A stretch of 64,000 nt of DNA, taken from contig JAQQWL010000002.1 in NCBI GenBank assembly GCA_038363925.1, forward strand, positions 5,270,001-5,334,000, given 5' to 3'. The position numbers and the translations under genes were made by a program. Under the pieces are notes generated by a model. It was given only the letters and a program-made list of their open reading frames with translations. It did not search any database and was not told where the DNA came from. Of this stretch, positions 20,960 through 32,252 are shown piece after piece (positions within the stretch are counted from its first letter, which is position 1; every line of letters starts with the position of its first letter). The DNA is from Apiospora phragmitis. Its lineage: Eukaryota > Ascomycota > Sordariomycetes > Amphisphaeriales > Apiosporaceae.

Positions 20960-23900
20960 ATGCCGAGCCGTCGTGTTCCGCTAGAACGGCGGAAACGCAC
21001 CGAGATTAGTTGCGACAAGTAAGGAGCTTCAAACCATCTTTCTTTCTTTCTTTCCTTCCTTCGTTTTTTCTTCTTCTTCTTCTTCTTCTTCTTATTATTA
21101 GTTTTGTGTTTCCCTCTCTGTTCCTAGAACTAATGATGTGACATATTTCATTTCCATCGCGCCCATTCCGATATTCTAATAAGCTTCTCAACAGATGCAA
21201 GTCCCGGAAACAGAAGTGCCACCGGCTGCTGTCGGACCTCGCCAGCCAGGATGGAGACGATAGCCGCGCGCCCTGCCGCTACTGCGAGACGCACGGGTTC
21301 CCCTGCGTGACGACACAGACGCGCAAGCGGCGCGTCCTCGCCAACGTGGAGGAGAGCCTTGAGGCGCGCGTGGGGCTGCTGGAGCGGCTGGTCCAGGGCC
21401 TGGTGCCCGGCGCCGACACGACGAGCGTCGAGGGCCTGCACGCGCTGGGGGCATCGCTGGGAATTCCTGCCATTCCGGAGCAGCAGCAGCAACCTAATAC
21501 TTACTATGGCAGCAGCAGCAGCCTCACGCCCGCGGGAGGAGCTGCTTCTTCGTCTTCGATTCAGGTGGAGAATAATGACGACAGCAGCGGCGGAAGAAGA
21601 AGAAGAAGCAGTAACAATCCCGCGCAGGTCGTTGTTGCCGCACATGATGACGATGAAGAGAAGGTGGAGGAACAACAACAGCAGATGCCCGTCCTGCGCG
21701 ACCAGCAGGGCCAGATGCAGTACATCGGCCCCGCCAGCAGCTACATCTTCCAGATCCGCATGCGGGCCATGCTCGCCGGTCGGAACTCGCACGGCCAGAG
21801 CCAGGGGCAATTCTTCCTCTTCGCCAACCACGCGGTAGCCGACAAGGCTTGGGTGGGCAAAGTGGCCGATCTCGGGCGCGAGATGAGCATCGACCACCGC
21901 ACTCCTCCACCTGCTCCTCCTCATCCTCATGAGGCCGTGGAATCCCCGGCTTCGGATGGTAGCGAGAGTGATGATGATAATAACAGCGAAGAGCAAGACG
22001 ATGGTGAGGACGAAAGAGCTACGCATACTTCGGAGGACAGTCTATTGTCCGGGACCATCCCGGATCGGCTCGTCGACGCCTTTTTCGAGCGCATCCACCC
22101 TGACTTTCCCGTGCTGTCCGAGGAATGCTTCCGGCGAAAGTACGAGCGCTTTCGTCGTCATCAGGAACAGAAACAACCTTCGCATATGGCCGAAAGCAGC
22201 AACAGCAGCGTAGATGTCGACGCATCGTGGGTCTGCAGTTTCCTGTGCGTGCTCCTCCTCGCGCGGCGGACGGTCCTTCCCGGCGACGACGTCTTGTCCA
22301 CTGCTCGTGGCCAAAACGCCGAAGACCGATGGTGGCGCAAGGTGCACACCCTCTTGCCCAGCGTGGTGTTCACTTCGAGTATCGCGGCGGTGCAGGCCTT
22401 GCTCCTCGCCGCGCTGCATCTGAACAACACCAACAACAAGGACTCCTGCTGGACCCTGACGGGGGCCGCGGTGCGCATCTCCATCGCCATCGGCCTCCAC
22501 CGCGATGCCAAGGTGCAAGAGCAATTTGGCACCACCAACCCGGAAGCAGCAGCAACAGGAGCCCAAAATCCCATGCTTCTGCTGAGGAAACGCCTCTGGT
22601 GGACTTTATACGAATTCGAGTTGATGCAGGCCGCGTCGCTCGACCGGCCGAGCGCTATTTGCGACGCCTCGTGCAATACCAGCGCGGCCATCCAGTCGTC
22701 CCTTGCGACCCCGGGAGCGGACGCGACGATGGAACACTCGACGCACCTGCTGAGAATGCTCTCGCAGGCCTGTCGAGTCGTAAGGACCATGAACAATAGT
22801 AGCAGCTCCACTGGCGGGGCCGAAGATGTCTACAACTCCAACGGGCCGCTTTCCCGGGCGGCCAGCCTGATCCGCGACCTGCGGAGGTGGAGGGATAACC
22901 TCCCGCACGAACTATCCCAGCAAGCCGCCACGGCCGCCATGGAAAACAACAACAACATCCACGGACAAGAAGCAGCAGCAGCAGGCTCTAATGAATCGAC
23001 GATGACGCCGCGGTTGAAAAGGTCGCTTCTCCTGATGCACGTGCAATACCACCACATCCTCTGCGTCATCACGCGCAACCCCATGCTCACCTCAGCCAGC
23101 CACCTATTCGACGGCAGCAGCAACAACATTAACGATTCCAATCATAACCACGAGGGTACCCCCAGACGACGACACCACCCCAACAGCAACCTGGGCGTCC
23201 CCGAAGGCGGCGGCGGCTGCAACGCCTTCCTCACCGACGTCTGCATCGATGCGGCCCAGGCGTCGGCCCGCCTGCTGCTCCGGCTCGACGCCGACGGCCT
23301 CTTCGACCAGGTCACCGGGTGGGACTTCTACTTCCTGTACCAGGCCGCGCAGGTGCTGGTCCTGGGCGTCATGTACGACGCGAAGCGCGGCGGGAACCGT
23401 GTGATCCAGTCTTTCCATGCTGCTGGTGGGGGTGGAGGTGGTGGCGATAGGGACAGCCGATTGGATACGTCGCGGGCGCTGCTGCACAGCTGCGCCGAGC
23501 TCGCTGCCCGTGTCGCGCAAATTCCGCTCGTGCCCGGGACGAACCACCGGTTCGCCGTCGTGGTGGGCGAGCTGGTCGGTCTGGTGGACGAATTCATACG
23601 GAGCCCTGCTGTAGAAGGCCCTGCCGCTGTTACTGGTCCGCCCGCCACTTCTTCATGTTTTCCGATGCCCGAGAACGGTAGTAGCCGCCACCAACCACAG
23701 GCACCGTACCACCCCAATATCATCGATGACTCCAATACGAACAGCAACCAGACCTCCCAGATGGAAATCGACGCCGCGGCAACATTCGAAAGCAATGGAC
23801 TGCACCACGAGGGAGGTGGTGAGGGTAGTGACTTGGTCATGGCGGAGACGCCCTCAGACATCCAGTTCCCCGCCGACATGGCGGCGCACTTTGGGTTCCC

Positions 23901-23979
23901 GGACGGCTCCTGGACGTACCGAGAGGGGCAGTGGAACGATTTTGGCGGCATGATACTTGGGGGCGGCTTCGGCCCTTGA
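20960..23979 (+). CDS. Zn2Cys6 binuclear-cluster transcription factor
   Basis: A short first exon (20960-21018, MPSRRVPLERRKR...SCDK) joins exon 21195-23979 through a 176-base GTAAGG...ACAG intron. This start was chosen because the splice completes the zinc cluster: SC-DK-C-KSRKQK-C, then a loop, then C-RY-C-ETHGFP-C, six cysteines in all. The basic linker QTRKRRVLANVEESLEARVG and a leucine-rich coiled coil (LLERLVQGL) follow. The fungal-specific regulatory domain is visible in FFERIHPDFPVLSEECFRRKY, GAAVRISIAIGLHRDAK and LRKRLWWTLYEFELMQAASLDRP. At about 947 residues it is long, swollen by Gln, Ser, Asn and Gly runs. It is a nuclear DNA-binding regulator; its target genes are unknown. It lies 0.9 kb from the AA9 gene and 6.6 kb from the mycosporine cluster. 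A link to either is possible but unsupported. Confidence 0.88.
21042..21102. repeat. TTTC and CTT simple repeats in regulator intron
   Basis: TTTC units run into a CTT trinucleotide repeat within the first intron of the Zn2Cys6 gene. The polypyrimidine nature may simply reflect the intron. Confidence 0.75.
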
Positions 23980-24344
23980 ACGGAAGCTGATCAGATCCCA
24001 GTTACATACCGAGCGGGACCTGGTCGGGGAAATATCGATACCCCTTTACTCCTAGCCAACACAGGCGGGGGAATAGCAAGTCACGACGATGGAATAGATG
24101 CTTATTACATGACAGGGTATAAAAGTATCGAGTGCGCATAGTGAATATGCGAGATATTATTACATAGTCATCCTCGATCTGCCAGTCTTCCGGCCACTGC
24201 TATTGCACATAACTAAAATAAAACAAAAGGCACAAAAAGAAGGGTTATGGTCATAGTTTTAAATTTTTATTTATTCCTAAGTATCCTACTAATGATGAGC
24301 TCCATTATGACCCAAAAGACAGGAGTCTACATTTCAGTATCCCG
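23980..24344. other. Short convergent intergenic region
   Basis: 3' ends of the rightward regulator and the leftward small protein face each other here. AT-rich stretch at about 24,220-24,300. No gene seen. Confidence 0.5.
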
Positions 24345-24632
24345 TTAATTTTCTCCCCAGAAACCGTCGTTATCTGTATCATCCAACAAGGTATAATGAG
24401 AATAGGCTTGGGCGTTTCGGACATCAGAAGGATATGATTCTTGATCGTAATCATTATCCCTACTAGTATACCCACCACTACCCTCGCCACTTTCGTGGGC
24501 AAGCTCGCCGCTACCATCAACTGGGGCAGCAGACGTCGTCGCGCGCGAGAACAGGTACGCGCCCCCGATCACGACGGCGAGGAACATGACATAGAAGGAC
24601 GCCACGGCGAGGGTGGTGGAAAGAGGCGCCAT
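24345..24632 (-). CDS. Small single-pass membrane protein, unknown function
   Basis: A 95-residue open frame with a clean N-terminal hydrophobic segment (TLAVASFYVMFLAVVIGGAYL, about residues 6-26), followed by a polar, acidic and Ser/Gly/Asp/Tyr-rich tail ending FWGEN. The topology suggests a type III or signal-anchored membrane protein with a short cytosolic or lumenal tail. I do not recognise the family. Support is the membrane segment at a sensible position and the amino-acid composition, so the call is moderate. Confidence 0.5.
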   Translation of the reverse strand: MAPLSTTLAVASFYVMFLAVVIGGAYLFSRATTSAAPVDGSGELAHESGEGSGGYTSRDNDYDQESYPSDVRNAQAYSHYTLLDDTDNDGFWGEN

Positions 24633-25221
24633 TACTGCTCAAGGCTATCTTTGTTTGGGGCGGGGTGTTGTCTCTTGAAGATGTAGTGTATCCTGGAAAT
24701 ATGTTCCGCGATAACTTCCCTTGCTTGGTCTTGGTTCCGTTGGGATCCCTCGATTTCTCGTTGAGACAATGACCGAGATGCATAAAATTGTGGCAGAAAG
24801 CCTTGTATTTAACCAAATAAAGAAAATTGTAGACATGGGCATTGTGCGTGAAAGCAGTTCTTTGTTCTCCTGTGAAGTGGCTGTTTAATAACATTATACA
24901 TCATTTCAGCTCGTTGCTTATTTCGCTAGGTCAACGACTATGTTCTAAGCCTGACTGCTATGGCGTAATTATCTTCGAAAGGTGAAGGAGTACGGTGTGT
25001 AGCCATATTATTCTATATACCAGCAAGCAACCTTGATGGAATTAATACTGATTATGAGTACGTCAAGACGACTTCCACATAGACATTGTTGTCCAAGAGT
25101 AAGAGTCATCTGTGGTGACGAAGTTCTACTATGTTCACTTAGTCATGCAGCAAGACAGGTATAGTATAGCACTGCTCATGATCCAATCATACCTCATTCA
25201 GCCAAGCTTAAGCAGATCTCA
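24633..25221. other. Gene-free interval between small membrane protein and Trm2
   Basis: I see no supported gene in about 590 bases. It includes the promoter of the leftward small protein and the 3' end of Trm2. Confidence 0.5.
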
Positions 25222-27124
25222 TCATGCTTGTGTAGGCTCCTGTTTAGCCTCGCCTTCAACCCCCTTCATCTCCGTAGTAGTCCGACTCTCTTCCACATCC
25301 ACCCTATTCAACACCGCCACACCCTCGACATGCCCCGTCTGCGGGAAGAAATCGAATCCAATCAGACTCTCGATATCATACCGCACCTTCTTTCCCGTGC
25401 CGCCCTCGACGGCTTCTTGCTCGCCTCCTGCCTTGTCCGCCTCGCCCGTCTCGCCCCGGACCAGCAGCCCCACGTCGCGCGCCTGGGTGTGCACGTTGCA
25501 GCTGACATACACAACACGCTTAGGCCCAAACCGGAGCAGCTGCCGGATAAAATTGGCGTCGCAGCCCTTGCGCGGCGGGTCGAGCATGACGACGGTCTCG
25601 TCGGGTGGGTAGTCGCCCAGGCTGCCGAAGAGCTCGTTGGCGTCGGCCGCGATGAACTTGGCCTGCGAAGGCGGCAGGTTGTTGGCGCTCGCGTTCTTGC
25701 GCGCGTACTCGATCGACTGCTCCGCGATGTCGATGCCGACGCTCTGCTGGAATTGCGACGACAGCGTGATGGTGAAGAGGCCCGAGCCCGAGTAGGCGTC
25801 GACCAGGTACTTGATGGGTGGACTATTAGAGTCAGACTTGGGGAGGATGTGCTGGCGGATGTAGTCGGTAAAGGGGGGCAGGATGGAGTTATTGTTCTGG
25901 AAGAAGGAGCCGGCGGGGTTGTGGAAGACAAAGTCGTCGATGTACTCGGTGGACATGCCCTTGTTGTCCGTCACGCACGTCTTGTAGTCCGTATGCCGAT
26001 CCGACTCGACCACGACGGCATCCGACGGCACGGGGGGCTCGGGGGCCGGGGCGTCCTTCCGTACGCGCTGGGTGCTTTCTCGGAGAAGAATGGTGGAGCC
26101 GCGCGTGTACTTGTTGAACTCGGTCTCCATCCTTTCGCGCTCCTTCTTCATACCCACCCGCACCGCGTCGGTGCCGATGGGGCAGTCCTCGATATCGATG
26201 GTTTTCCGCGACCCCTTGGGCATGTAGCCGATGGGCGGCCGGCTGGTGAAGGGGTTCTTGCCGCGGGACCAGCCGGACGGGCCGTCAAAGTGGGGCGTCA
26301 GCTTGGTCCGGTAGCCGTACTGGAGCGGGCTGCCGATGGTGTCCTGGATGGTGGGGACGAGCTCGGGGGGCAGCTCGGAGAAGTTGCGGTAGGCCTTCTC
26401 GACGATGCGGCGCTTGAGGCGCAGCTGCTCGGCGTAGTCGAGCATCTGGAACTGGCAGCCGGAGCAGGTGGTGAAGTACTTGCAGTTGATCCGCGAGTCG
26501 TCGCGCAGGGGCGAGGGCTTCACGATGGAGATGAAGTCGGCGATGGTGTAGCCCTCCTGCATGTGCCGGTACGCCTTCACCTTGACGGTGTCGCCGGGCA
26601 CGGCGAAGGGGACGACGTAGACCTGCTTGGAACCCTTGAGCTGGGCCAGACCGTCACCAGTGGAGGAGAGCTCGACCACTTCCACGTCTATATGGCTTCC
26701 CTGCTCGGGCAGGCTTTCTTCTGCGGCAGGACCAGCATCGTCGCCCTCGGTTGCATTTTGCGACTCCAGCAAGGCCTTGATGTCCAGGGCCAGTATGTCT
26801 TCGTGGGACCCCGACTTCATGTCGCGTTCCCGCTTGCGCATCTTCTTTTTGTAGTGCTTATTCTGACCGCCACCATTCTGCTTGAAGGGCCGCTTGCCCT
26901 GCTGATGGGGCCCGGAACTAGCACCAGCACCAGCACCAGCAGCGGCACTTTGGTTCACCTGTGGCGGAGGTGCCGAGGTGACGGGCGGTGCCGCCGCAAC
27001 AGAAAGGAGACGACATGTCCCCAATTCTTGCCGAGACTGAGAACGACCGAGTTGGGGAAGAAGTGGCGAGAATTGACCGGCTCCCCAGGAAAAGACGCGA
27101 TAGACCTGGGTGGGAGATTCGCAT
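25222..27124 (-). CDS. trm2: tRNA (uracil-5-)-methyltransferase Trm2 (one frame break)
   Basis: This encodes about 633 residues. An N-terminal TRAM-like domain (VEVVELSSTGDGLAQLKGSK) is followed by CKYFTTCSGCQFQ and a class I methyltransferase: YLVDAYSGSGLFTITLSS, VVMLDPPRKGCD, and the catalytic cysteine in VYVSCNVHTQARD. The enzyme makes 5-methyluridine at position 54 of tRNAs. The best start is the ATG at 27124 (MRISHPGLSRLFLGSRSILA), an Arg/Ser-rich mitochondrial-targeting-like leader that reaches SARIGDMSSP. The body continues one base over (VAAAPPVTSAPPPQ). An extra base in the short A run at 27003-27005 (T run on the coding strand) would connect them. The Gly/Ala-rich and KHYKKKMRKRER segment after it is a basic linker. 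Confidence 0.87.
27003..27005 (-). other. Frame break in Trm2 N-terminus (T run on coding strand)
   Basis: The body frame has no upstream ATG before a stop, while the adjacent frame has a well-formed leader with ATG at 27124. One extra base here joins the two. Confidence 0.55.
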
Positions 27125-27577
27125 TGGTTTTTTGTTTACCAACTTGTTATCCAGATTTGATTCCTCAAGTCAAGTCAAGTCAAGTCACTTTCACTTTTCA
27201 GCGAGTGGGGACTGAATTGAAGCGACGGTCAAATAAAATAAAATGCTTGCAATGTAGGCTCGGTCATTGGCCGGGTCCCTGCATAAGCGGGTTGCACCTA
27301 ATCTAGTGGGGGGCCGAACTTCTGGGGCTTATCTTATCTTTGTTCAGTAGGTAAGTACCTCGGGTTAGGTACTTGCTAGGAGTGGACGCTATTTGTCATC
27401 CGCTCTCATCGGGACCTGGTCGAGGTTGAGGTCTATCTCCCAATATAAGCACAGAGAGTTCGGAGTCTGGGTATAAGATAAGAATTTTCTGTTTCTCTTT
27501 ATTGTTGCGTTTTGGTGGTGAAATCAAGAACCCGTGTTCTGATCATCAACGGTGTCTTGTCTATAAGGGGTTTCAAG
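27125..27577. promoter_or_regulatory. Divergent promoter of Trm2 and gamma-glutamyltransferase
   Basis: About 450 bases between divergent starts. It contains a pentanucleotide repeat (CAAGT) at about 27,164-27,186. No gene seen. Confidence 0.45.
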
Positions 27578-29571
27578 ATGGGTAAGTACATCATACCTAC
27601 TTCGGTAACACATTGAGCAACCTACAGGCAACTAACAGACTGCCAGTGCTCCTCAAGTCCATCCCCGGAAGCCTCATCGCTCTCCTGGTATCTACTACTT
27701 CCTCCCCAGCAGCCGCTTACATAACGTTACCAATTCAACCGCCAAGCTACCGGACGAACCAGGCCGTGTTCCCCCATCCCCACCCGCTCTCATCCTCATC
27801 CTCGTCTTCCGACGAGAGCAGCAGCAGCAGTAGCAGTAGCAGTAGCACCAAGGGCGCCGTCGCCACCGAGTCCAAGACCTGCAGCCAGATCGGCATCGAC
27901 CTGCTCGCCCGCGGCGGCAACGCCGTCGACGCCTGGGTCGGCGCCCAGCTCTGCGTCGGCGTCATCGGTATGCACCACTCGGGCCTCGGCGGCGGCGGCT
28001 TCGCCCTCGTGCGCGACGCCCACGGTAACTACACCGTCATCGACTACCGCGAGGCCGCGCCCGCCGCCGCCTACGAGGGCATGTTCAAGCACAACGTCCG
28101 GGCTAGCGTCTTCGGCGGCCTGGCCGCGGCGGTGCCGGGCGAGCTGCGCGGGCTCGAGGCGGCGCACGAGAAGTTCGGTGCCCTGCCCTGGCACGCCGTC
28201 GTGAAGCCGGCCGCCGACGTCGCGCGCGAAGGGTTCGAGGTCACCGAGGACATGGTGCGCTACATGGCCTACGGCGTGCAGGCCGCGGGCTGGAACTTCC
28301 TAGTCGACGACCCGAGCTGGGCGCGCGACTTCGCGCCCAGCGGCAGCCTCGTCCAGCTGGGCGAGACCATGACGCGCCGCCGCTACGCCGCCACCCTCGA
28401 CGCCGTGGCCGCGGGCGGCGCCGACGTCTTCTACGAGGGCGCCCTGGCGAATGCGACCATCGCCGCCCTCCAGGCCGCCAACGGCACCATGACGCTCGAC
28501 GACATGCGCGACTACCGCGCCCTGCTGCGCGAGCCCATCAACATCACGTACGGCGACGACTTCCGGCTCTTCTCGACGGGCGCGCCGTCGAGCGGGGCCG
28601 TGTGCCTCGGGACGCTGAAGACGATGGAGGGGTATCACTCGTACGCTGAGGAAGACGCCAACCTGACGATGCACCGGTTCGACGAGGCCATGCGTTTCGG
28701 TTACGCCGCGCACCAGCAGCTCGGCGACCCGGACTTCCTAGGCGACGGCCTAGCCCGGCTGGAGAAGCGCATGCTCTCCGATGCCGGCGCCGCCTTGACC
28801 CGGGCCAAGATCCTCGACAACGCGACCCAACCGGTCGAAGCCTACTTCCCCACCGACGAAGCCAACGGCAACAAACCCAGCACCCCGGTCTACGCCCGCG
28901 CCTCGCACGGCACCTCGCACATCGTGACGGCCGACGCGTCCGGCATGGCCGTCTCGTCGACGACGACGGTCAACCTGCTGTTCGGCAACCTGGTCATGGT
29001 CCCCGCCACGGGCGTCATCCTCAACAACGAGATGAACGACTTCAGCATCCCGGGCGTGTCCAACGAGTTCGGCTACGCGCCCTCGCCCGCCAACTTCGTG
29101 CGGCCCGGCAAGCGGCCCCTGAGCTCCATCAACCCCGTCATCATCGAGGAGCAGTCCGCCAACTCGACCGCCGCTCGCCTGTTCGCCGTCCTCGGCGCCG
29201 CGGGCGGGAGCCGCATCCCGAGCTCGACGATGCAAGTCGCCTGGCGCCTGCTCGAGAGCCGTCGTGGGAAGAAGAAGAACCCCACAACAACAGAAATAAC
29301 TATGCTCGATGCCATCCGCGAGCCCCGCTTCCACGACCAGCTGATGCCCAACACGGCGACGTTCGAGTACAGCTTCGACAACGCCACCGTCGCGAGCCTG
29401 GCCGCCAGGGGCCACAACGTCAGCTGGGTCCGCGAGGGCTACAGCGCCGTCCAGGGCATCCGGGTCCTGCCCGGGGACGACGAGGAGGGAGATGATGGAA
29501 GCAGCACTATTGCTGGGTTCGAGGCCGTGGGGGAGACCAGGCAGAAGAACAGCGGCGGGCTGAGTTCGTGA
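27578..29571 (+). CDS. Gamma-glutamyltransferase (secreted, T3 family)
   Basis: A 4-base first exon (27578-27581, ATGG) is followed by a 65-base GTAAGT...CCAG intron with a CTAAC branch site, then exon 27647-29571, giving 642 residues. This start is preferred because it yields MVLLKSIPGSLIALLVSTT, a signal peptide; no in-frame ATG lies at the start of the second exon. Family landmarks: GAVATESKTCSQIGIDLL, GGNAVDAWVGAQLCVGV, MHHSGLGGGGFALV, YREAAP, and the autoprocessing region HGTSHIVTADASGMAVSSTT, whose Thr would be the new N-terminus of the small subunit. The usual GGIINNQM-type ending appears as GVILNNEMNDF. It transfers or hydrolyses gamma-glutamyl groups, for example from glutathione. 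A serine run near residues 45-70 comes from a TCC/AGC repeat (27,790-27,846). Confidence 0.87.
27790..27846 (+). repeat. Serine-coding simple repeat in gamma-glutamyltransferase
   Basis: TCATCC and AGCAGC/AGTAGC units encode a serine tract between the signal peptide and the catalytic domain. Confidence 0.75.
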
Positions 29572-29994
29572 GCGAGAAGAAGAAGAACGTTACTTGCTTG
29601 CTTTTTAGAGTTGCGGTATATATATCAGATCAGCACAAGTGGATTTTGTTCTTTGAGAAACCGTTAGAGAAATAGACACTGATTCAGAAATCACTTTACA
29701 GGATGACCGTATAAGATTGCGTAAGTGGAGTTTTCAACTATTTGCCTGAATCTTAAGGTGCAATTACACTTGAAAGCTCCCGAGGCATCCCTGCCATAAT
29801 TGATCTTGGATGCCTTCAGCTTATACTTCACACCATTCAAACTAACACCCACTTGAAGAGATTGTCATGAAACACTTTGCAAGGTAACCAGTCATGTCAG
29901 AATGAGTAATCAATCATAAGCTATTTCTTCTTCGCCTCCAAAGCTGAAGACAATATCGATTCGCAGGCAAATTGCTTGACTTCCTATAAACAAA
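29572..29994. other. Convergent intergenic region
   Basis: 3' ends of the gamma-glutamyltransferase and the UNC-45-like gene converge here. AT-rich, no gene seen. Confidence 0.5.
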
Positions 29995-32252
29995 TCAATC
30001 GACTTCCTCCACGATCCGAGCCGACCCCCCGTCCTCCACCAAAATCTTGAGCGCCGACACCGTGACCTCGACGACCTCGGCCCGCCGGCTCTTCTTGGCA
30101 CACTCCTTCAGAATCTCGAACCCGTTCGCCAGCTGCACCTTGGCGCGCGCCTCCTTGCCCGTCTCGCCCTCGCAGGACAGGAGGTTGTATAGCACGAACA
30201 CGCCCCGGTGCCGCAGATCCTCCGTCTCGTCAGCGCAAAGCCCCAGCAGCATATCCACGCCGCGCTCGCGGTTCAGGATGCCCTTGATGACCGGTTCGTA
30301 CGCCGTGAGCGATGCTAACGCGCCGCCGGCCGCACTGCGCGTGCCCTCGTCTTCGGCATCGGCGAGGGCGAGGAGGATGTGCAGTCGGTTCTTGGCCCTG
30401 GGGTTGTCGGCGCCGTACAGCTCGACACCCTCGTAGCATTGGACGAGGTTGCAGACCAGTTCCACCGCGGCTTTGGTCACTTTGCTGTTCGAGCTCAAAA
30501 TCTGTTCCTCGATGGGTTCCCAGGCGGTGCGGATAATGGTAACGCGCGTGTCGTCATCGGTCGACGCTAGGTTCGTCAGGGCCATCAAACTCTCAAAGGT
30601 GGGAAGAAGGTCGCGTCGTTCTGCTGCCGGGTCTGGTTTGATGATGGAGGCCAGAGGACGGATTGCTGAGCTTTGTGGTCTTGATCGACTGCCACCAAAT
30701 ACCAGCGCGGGGTTTGTGCTGATCAGAATCCTGGCCAAGGCCTGCGCAGCCGTCCGCTTTGCTGAATTTTCGGTTGTGTGCAAGGCAGACCATGCCGCGA
30801 TCAAGAGAACAACAGCACCCTGTTGGGCCAGCTGACCTCGAAGGGCGGCCGAGACAGAGAGGGCGTATATGATGCTGATGATGATAGCCAAAGAGGCGAG
30901 CGACCCATTCCTGCTGTGCGTAACAAGAACCGGCACGAGACCAACATCAAACACCGCTTTGCACCGCGCTGCGACATGCTCGTCGTTGTCCAGCTCATTA
31001 GGTTTCGCCAACTTCCCTCCAGCGTTGGCATACGCCTTCAACTGGTTCATTTTCTTCTCCTCCTCCGATAGCGCAGGCCGATACCTGGTAAGATTCTGAA
31101 AAATGCTGAGCGCTCCGTAAGTCGTGGTGGACTTGGGCGTCGCCTCGGCCAAAATTTTCACCAGGTTTTGCAGCAGCTGTTTGTCCTTGATAACCTCCTC
31201 TTTCACCGCCGGTTGAATCGTGGCATAGGCCAGGCCTTCTACGGCGTGGTTTTTCCCGTGGTCTGCATCGGTTAGTATCATGGTCGTGAACTTGGTGGCA
31301 AGGTCCTCGATGCTGGTCGTTGCTAGTGAGACCCTCGAGCCCTCCAATCCCTCCCCCGCAGGCTGTGCTGCCGAAGGTACCGCCTGAAGCCTCAGGTCAG
31401 CCAGCCCATCCTACGTTCATCCCCACTTCACTTCCAGTACAAGTGTTCGAACGCCGGGGGCGAAGCGAGGGGGAGCTTCAGAGTGCCTACCCTCAGTTTG
31501 GCCAGAATGACGGCCGCAAGGTTCTGAACCGCCTCCGAATGGCGCCGCATCGCGATGGATCCGTGGGTGCCCTCGACTTCGAAGTCGACCGAGTGGACGG
31601 CTGAAGACAACTCGCTCGGGTCCTGGTCAACCACTTCCTCCAGCCATTCCGTGCAGTACTTGATAATCGCCTCTCGGCAGTTTGCGTTCATGGACGCAGC
31701 ATTCAGCATTTCCAGGCACGCCGTCTCGACCTTTCGGCTCTTCCACTTGCGTCGCATCAAGGGTCCCAGGCTCCCCAGAAAGCCCTCACTGAGGAACATC
31801 TCGGCCGTGATATCCGGCGCGATAGGAAAAACGGCAGCAGCCACACAAAAGGCGACGATGTAGTCGTCGTAAGTGCCGCGCTTCATACGGTCGAAGAAAA
31901 AGTGAGATAGGGCCTTGGACCCGTCATCTCCGGCCGCCTTCAGGTAGGCAGAAACGGTCAAGACGGCATGGCCACGAACTTGATCAGCCTGTCTCATGTC
32001 GAGATAGCTGAAGACACTGTCGATACAATCGTCGTCAAAGATTTTGCATATGGACTTGTGGGATTTGTCCTTTTGGCAAGCGGCGAAGTCATTGTTGAGA
32101 AGCTTGGTGAGGAGATCCAGAGCTTCGCAGGTGTCAACGTCTTCTTGACCACCCTGCATGAGGCGTGCGAGAAGTAGCTGAGCCTGGTCCAGATTGCTCA
32201 GTTTGGCCATTTCCTCCTTGTTGGAGGTGATGGCGATTTGGGCCTCCTCCAT
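29995..32252 (-). CDS. UNC-45/Cro1/She4-like myosin chaperone
   Basis: Exons 32252-31491 and 31383-29995, with a 107-base GTAGGC...TCAG intron in phase 0, give 716 residues of armadillo-type helical repeats. Examples: LLTKLLNNDFAACQKDKSH, AVLTVSAYLKAAGDDGSKAL, LVPVLVTHSRNGSLASLAII and ALTNLASTDDDTRVTIIRTA. The central core has GKNHAVEGLAYATIQPAVKEEVI and YGALSIFQNLTRYRP, typical of the UCS domain that folds and stabilises myosin motors. The length matches fungal She4/Cro1, which lack the animal TPR domain. It acts in the cytosol in actomyosin function, endocytosis and septation. The frame is intact, and the start (MEEAQIAITSNKEEM) is the first ATG. Confidence 0.87.

Noticed and set aside
25228..27306. 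Rightward open frame of 692 codons
   Set aside because: It is the antisense shadow of Trm2, open only because of GC-rich codon bias; it has no recognisable domain.
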